Positions 6,545 to 9,756 of a stretch of 9,756 bases of DNA are shown here, one piece after another (within the stretch, counting starts at the first letter, position 1; every line of letters begins with the position of its first letter). Source of the DNA: Deltaproteobacteria bacterium (lineage in GTDB: Bacteria; Myxococcota; UBA796; SXON01). The stretch lies in the NCBI GenBank assembly GCA_947483545.1, contig CANKNP010000194.1:1-9756 (forward strand), given 5' to 3'. The notes under the pieces are model-generated. The model was not told the origin of the DNA. It ran no database searches and saw nothing but the letters and a program-made list of their open reading frames with translations. The position numbers were made by a program, and so were the translations under genes.

Positions 6545-7945
6545 TTGCGGGCGCCCGCGTTCATCACCGCTGCGATGCCGGGCACCCGGCGGCGCCTGTT
6601 GACGTGGATGATGGCGCTGACGGTCATCGGGGGGACCGCCGGAGAGCGCCAGGCCGGCCTGCCCTTCGGAAGCGCGCTCTATGAGGCCGTGCGCATGTTC
6701 GGGCTGGGCGGCGCGCATGAGCCGGGCTCGGCGACGAGCCTCGACGTGTTCCGCTGGGCGGCGCGCTTCGTCGCCCCGATGCTCACCGCTGCTTGGCTCT
6801 TGGAAGCCGCGGAGTTGGCCGGCCTGCTGTCGGTCGCCGGGCTCTCGTTCCAGCTCCTCGGCTGGATCCCGCGTTGGCCGCGGCCCATCGTGGTCGTCGG
6901 GGTCGGGCGGCTCGGTCAATTGCTCTGCCGACGGCTCGTACACGGGCTGAACCCGGTGATCGCGATCGAGCACAGCAAGGACAACCCCTACCTGTACGGG
7001 CTGCGCGCGCTCGGCGTGATCGTGGTGGTCGGCGATGGGCGTGATCCGGCGGTCCGGGCCTTGGCGAGGATGCGGAAGGCGAGGGCCGTGTTCGCCGTGA
7101 CCGAGTTCGACCTGGTGAACATCGAGGTCGGCTTGCATGCGAGAGCCGACAGCCAGGAGCCCGGCGGGCACGGGGACATGCAGATCTGCGTGCAGGTCTA
7201 CGACGATGCCGTGCGCGACGCGCTCCCGAGGGCCATCGGCACGAGTGGAGGGCCCCAGGTCAAGCTGTTCAACAGCTTTCATTGTGCCGCGGCGCGCCTG
7301 GTCTCGGACATCCAACCCAAGCCGGGCGAAGCGACGCTGCCGACACTCTATGTGGTGGCAGGCCTCGGGCGCTTTGGCGGCGCGGTGCTGGACGAACTTT
7401 CGCGGCGGTACGGTGGAAACCCTACTGTCACCGTGCTCGTGGTCGATCCGACGTTGTCCGTCGAGGCCGTGCGCAAGGACGCCCGCTGGGCCCTGCTCAC
7501 CGACCCGCAGCTCGACCCGCGCCCGATGGACATGCTGGAGCCCGGGCTGCTCGCTGACATCGCGACCATTGCGGGGCAGCGCTCGGTGCGGTTCCTCATC
7601 TGCACCGACCGGGACGAGAAGAACCTGCAATTCGCCCTCGCAGTGTCCAAGGCGTTCGGGGTCGCCGGGGCCAACGTGTCGGTGACCATGCGGGTTTTCG
7701 AGTCCCGGCGCATCCTCGAGGTGGCCCGGTTCTCGAACATCACCGCGTATGAGGTGATGCAGCCGTTTCGCGAGCCGCCGCCGGCTGAGCCGATGTCCTG
7801 GCCGAGTCGCCGGGCATTCTACGCGAGGCGGTTTGGCCGTCGGGTGTTCCACCTCGCCCGCCAGCTCTCGAGCCCGGATCCCATCCCCAACGAGGCCCTC
7901 GACGCGCTCCTCCAGATCGCCGTCGCCCCGGAGAACCCCCGATGA
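6545..7945 (+). CDS. Membrane-anchored double RCK/TrkA-N (NAD-binding) protein
   Basis: This gene encodes 466 aa from the TTG at 6545, or 456 aa from the ATG at 6575. The start is uncertain: a weak GGTAGG overlapping the previous stop favours TTG, and nothing clear precedes the ATG. One hydrophobic helix lies at ~18-33. A pore-helix-like segment (SALYEAVRMFGLGG, 43-56) and a second hydrophobic stretch (~75-106) follow. The first Rossmann fold begins VVVGVGRLGQ (GxGxxG at 119-124) with acidic E142. A second begins VVAGLGRFGG (273-278) with D301. This is the layout of ligand-gated potassium channels and transporters with tandem RCK domains, but the TVGYG selectivity filter is absent, so ion conduction is unproven. 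It resembles bacterial TM plus TrkA-N proteins that often carry a C-terminal RyR domain, though I see none here. The gene is 12 nt after the upstream gene and overlaps the next by ATGA. Confidence 0.82.
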   Translation: MRAPAFITAAMPGTRRRLLTWMMALTVIGGTAGERQAGLPFGSALYEAVRMFGLGGAHEPGSATSLDVFRWAARFVAPMLTAAWLLEAAELAGLLSVAGLSFQLLGWIPRWPRPIVVVGVGRLGQLLCRRLVHGLNPVIAIEHSKDNPYLYGLRALGVIVVVGDGRDPAVRALARMRKARAVFAVTEFDLVNIEVGLHARADSQEPGGHGDMQICVQVYDDAVRDALPRAIGTSGGPQVKLFNSFHCAAARLVSDIQPKPGEATLPTLYVVAGLGRFGGAVLDELSRRYGGNPTVTVLVVDPTLSVEAVRKDARWALLTDPQLDPRPMDMLEPGLLADIATIAGQRSVRFLICTDRDEKNLQFALAVSKAFGVAGANVSVTMRVFESRRILEVARFSNITAYEVMQPFREPPPAEPMSWPSRRAFYARRFGRRVFHLARQLSSPDPIPNEALDALLQIAVAPENPR

Positions 7946-9756
7946 AGCTTGATACGCTGCTCACTCTCGGGCGCAACATCACCGCCCAGGTCGCCGATCT
8001 GCGCCCGACTGTGGGACGAACGCGAGAGCTCAAGCTCGTCAGCGCGGTGCTGTCCCGGAGACGTCGAAACATGCCGGTGCTCGTCGGCCCAGTGGGCTCG
8101 GGCCGCACCGCCATCTTGGAGCACCTCGCGCTGGACATGGCGGCGGGGAGCTTCAAGGGCTGGAACGTGCTGGAGGTGTCGATGTCCGCGCTCTGCGAGG
8201 GCGAGACCCCCCAGACCAAGCTGGAGAAGATCCTCGTGGAGGTTCGGGGCGCGGGGCAGACGATCCTTGTGTTGGACGAGGTGCATGTGTTGTTCGCCAA
8301 GGCAGCGACGCTGCCGGCGACGTGTGGTGTGGTCCGCGCGGCGATCCTCCGCGGGGATCTCTCGATCGTGCTGGTGACGACCCCCGAAGGTCTCGCGGGA
8401 CCGCTCGGCAAAGACGTCGATCTCACGCGCCGTGCCGTGCCGATCGAGGTCGGTCCGCTCTCCGCTGCGCACCTCGTGGCGGTCCTCGACCGGGATCTCG
8501 CGGCGGCGACCAAACACTACGGGCTGTCCGTGGATCCGCAGGCGGTTCGGGCGGTCCCAGCGTGCGCAACCAAAGCAGGCGTCGCTTTGCCCGGCGCTGC
8601 CCTCGATGCCATGGACGATGTGCTGGCCGAAGCACGGGATCGTCGGTTGACGATCGTGCTGCCGAACGCCGTCGAGGAGCTTGCTCGGGCAGGCCGGCGC
8701 CGGACCAGCGCCGGCGTGATCCTGCCGGGATGCGTGGACCTCTCGACGAAAACGACGGATCCAACGGCCACGTTGGGTCGGGAGAAGGAGCTCAAGCAGC
8801 TCCTGAGGATCGTCGCGAGGCGGGAGAGGAACATCCCGATCGTGCTGGGGGAGCCGGGAGCCGGGCGTCGGGCGCTGACCCTTCACCTCGCCACGGAGAT
8901 CATCGCCGGGCGGGTCCGCGCGCTCGCAGACCACGGCGTCGTCGAGCTGTCCATCGGTTGGTTCCTATCCGCGGAATCCCCCCAACAGAAGCTCCGCGAC
9001 GCGCTGGAAGCCCTCGAACGAAGGGGCAAGGTCCTCGTCATCGTTCACGACGTCGCCCGCCTGTTCGCCAGCGGAACAGCGCTCCCGCTCACGCTGCAGG
9101 AGCTTCGGCGCGCGCTGTCCGAGGGAAACCTGCGTTTTGCCTTCGTCGCAACGCCCGGCGATCACGCCCGCTTCCTGGCCTCCGAGGAGACCTTGAGCGC
9201 CCGCGCCGAGGCCGTACGCCTGGGCGATCTGGAGCCAGCCGCCGTCGAGGCGATCCTGTGGCGCACCCGCAATGAGGTCGAAGCCTGGTATGGCGTGAAG
9301 TTCGATGACGACGCGTTCCGCGCGATCCCCTGGCGGGCCTCCGCGGTCCGCGAGCAGAGCCTCGCAGAGCCGGGTCGATCCGCCGCGATGCTCGACGCCG
9401 CGGCCGCCCGGGTGCTGGAAGCCCAGCGGGATCGTGTACGGGTCGCCGATTTGGATGACCCCGGGGTTTTGGGCGCACAGGGGCCCGACCCTCGCTCGGC
9501 ACGCCTCGACGAGGAGCTGAACGCCATCGTTCACGGTCAGGACCGCGCGATCCGAACCATCTCCCGACGCGTCCGCCTCACGCGCCTGGACATGGACGCG
9601 CACCCCGAGCGCCCCGATGGCGTCTTCCTCTTCGTCGGTCCCTCCGGCGTCGGCAAGACCATGCTGGCCCGCACCCTCGCCCGAGTGCTCTACACCAGCG
9701 ACGACTCGTTTGTGCAGTTTGACATTAGCGAGTTCTCCGAGTCCCACTCGGTCTCC
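7942..9756 (+). CDS. Clp/Hsp100-like AAA+ ATPase with three AAA modules, 3' end beyond window
   Basis: 605 codons are open to the window edge. The ATG at 7942 overlaps the previous TGA (ATGA), and GGAGAA at 7930-7935 serves as ribosome-binding site. Module 1 (~24-250) resembles the Clp D1 domain: VGRTREL, VLVGPVGSGRTA with Arg55 where the Walker A Lys belongs, Walker B ILVLDE (108-113), and paired Arg 163-164 at the arginine-finger position. Module 2 (~278-500) repeats the pattern in worn form: LGREKEL, GEPGAGRR (303-310, Lys again Arg, Thr lost), and Walker B VLVIVHD (364-370). Module 3 (~522 on) is a canonical Clp D2: IVHGQDRAI, FVGPSGVGKTMLART (Walker A 566-573), and FDISEFSESHSVS. There is no Clp N-domain and no KYRGEFE pore loop in module 1. 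It is probably a hexameric remodelling ATPase driven by module 3; no ClpP-docking loop can be judged because that part lies outside the window. Confidence 0.85.
   Translation, partial: MKLDTLLTLGRNITAQVADLRPTVGRTRELKLVSAVLSRRRRNMPVLVGPVGSGRTAILEHLALDMAAGSFKGWNVLEVSMSALCEGETPQTKLEKILVEVRGAGQTILVLDEVHVLFAKAATLPATCGVVRAAILRGDLSIVLVTTPEGLAGPLGKDVDLTRRAVPIEVGPLSAAHLVAVLDRDLAAATKHYGLSVDPQAVRAVPACATKAGVALPGAALDAMDDVLAEARDRRLTIVLPNAVEELARAGRRRTSAGVILPGCVDLSTKTTDPTATLGREKELKQLLRIVARRERNIPIVLGEPGAGRRALTLHLATEIIAGRVRALADHGVVELSIGWFLSAESPQQKLRDALEALERRGKVLVIVHDVARLFASGTALPLTLQELRRALSEGNLRFAFVATPGDHARFLASEETLSARAEAVRLGDLEPAAVEAILWRTRNEVEAWYGVKFDDDAFRAIPWRASAVREQSLAEPGRSAAMLDAAAARVLEAQRDRVRVADLDDPGVLGAQGPDPRSARLDEELNAIVHGQDRAIRTISRRVRLTRLDMDAHPERPDGVFLFVGPSGVGKTMLARTLARVLYTSDDSFVQFDISEFSESHSVS

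Noticed and set aside
6134..7852. A 572-codon minus-strand open frame across the RCK gene
   Set aside because: The + strand encodes clear Rossmann GxGxxG motifs here; the minus-strand product is Arg/His-rich low-complexity sequence with no domain.
8322..9275. A + strand frame of 317 codons, and a minus-strand frame at 7819-8934
   Set aside because: Both overlap the frame from 7942, which reads through to the window end with three AAA modules; the alternatives show only biased composition.

Overview
This is a GC-rich window with dense coding on both strands. It contains a very long Ser/Thr kinase / cyclase-like / STAND ATPase / TPR reading frame and a beta-helix lipoprotein. That combination suggests a myxobacterium or a related deltaproteobacterial lineage (Myxococcota); this is inferred from gene content and composition only, and no marker gene is present.

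Layout. (1) At 1-149 is a leader holding a long inverted repeat (77-138) that ends directly at a Shine-Dalgarno sequence. (2) At 150-1421 (+) is a secreted lipoprotein with a DUF1565-like, right-handed beta-helix fold. (3) At 1439-5272 (-), converging on the lipoprotein gene, is one uninterrupted coding frame except for a single in-frame TAG at 2660-2662. Upstream of the TAG are an intact Hanks-type kinase, a class III nucleotide-cyclase-like domain and a STAND NTPase (870 aa). Downstream, in the same frame, are 20 codons and a TPR domain (386 aa). The codons on either side of the TAG look like continuous coding sequence, so this was probably one protein of about 1277 residues split by a nonsense change, or else read through. 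(4) At 5273-5491 is the divergent intergenic region, dominated by five tandem copies of a 31-bp unit (5298-5452) with a 10-bp palindrome at three of the copy junctions. It looks like an operator array. (5) At 5492-9756 (+) is a compact operon: a double cyclic-nucleotide-binding-domain protein, a membrane-anchored double RCK/TrkA-N protein, and a Clp/Hsp100-like AAA+ ATPase that overlaps the previous gene by ATGA and runs off the window end.

How the parts may work together (inference): the divergent layout around a shared repeat array suggests a signalling module. The kinase/cyclase/STAND/TPR protein would be the regulator or sensor. The operon would couple a cyclic-nucleotide-type ligand sensor to an RCK membrane protein and to a remodelling ATPase. 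The Clp-like protein is unusual: two degenerate D1-like modules, both with Arg in place of the Walker A Lys, precede a canonical D2-like module. I do not recognise this operon as a named system, and the functional coupling is a hypothesis from neighbourhood alone.
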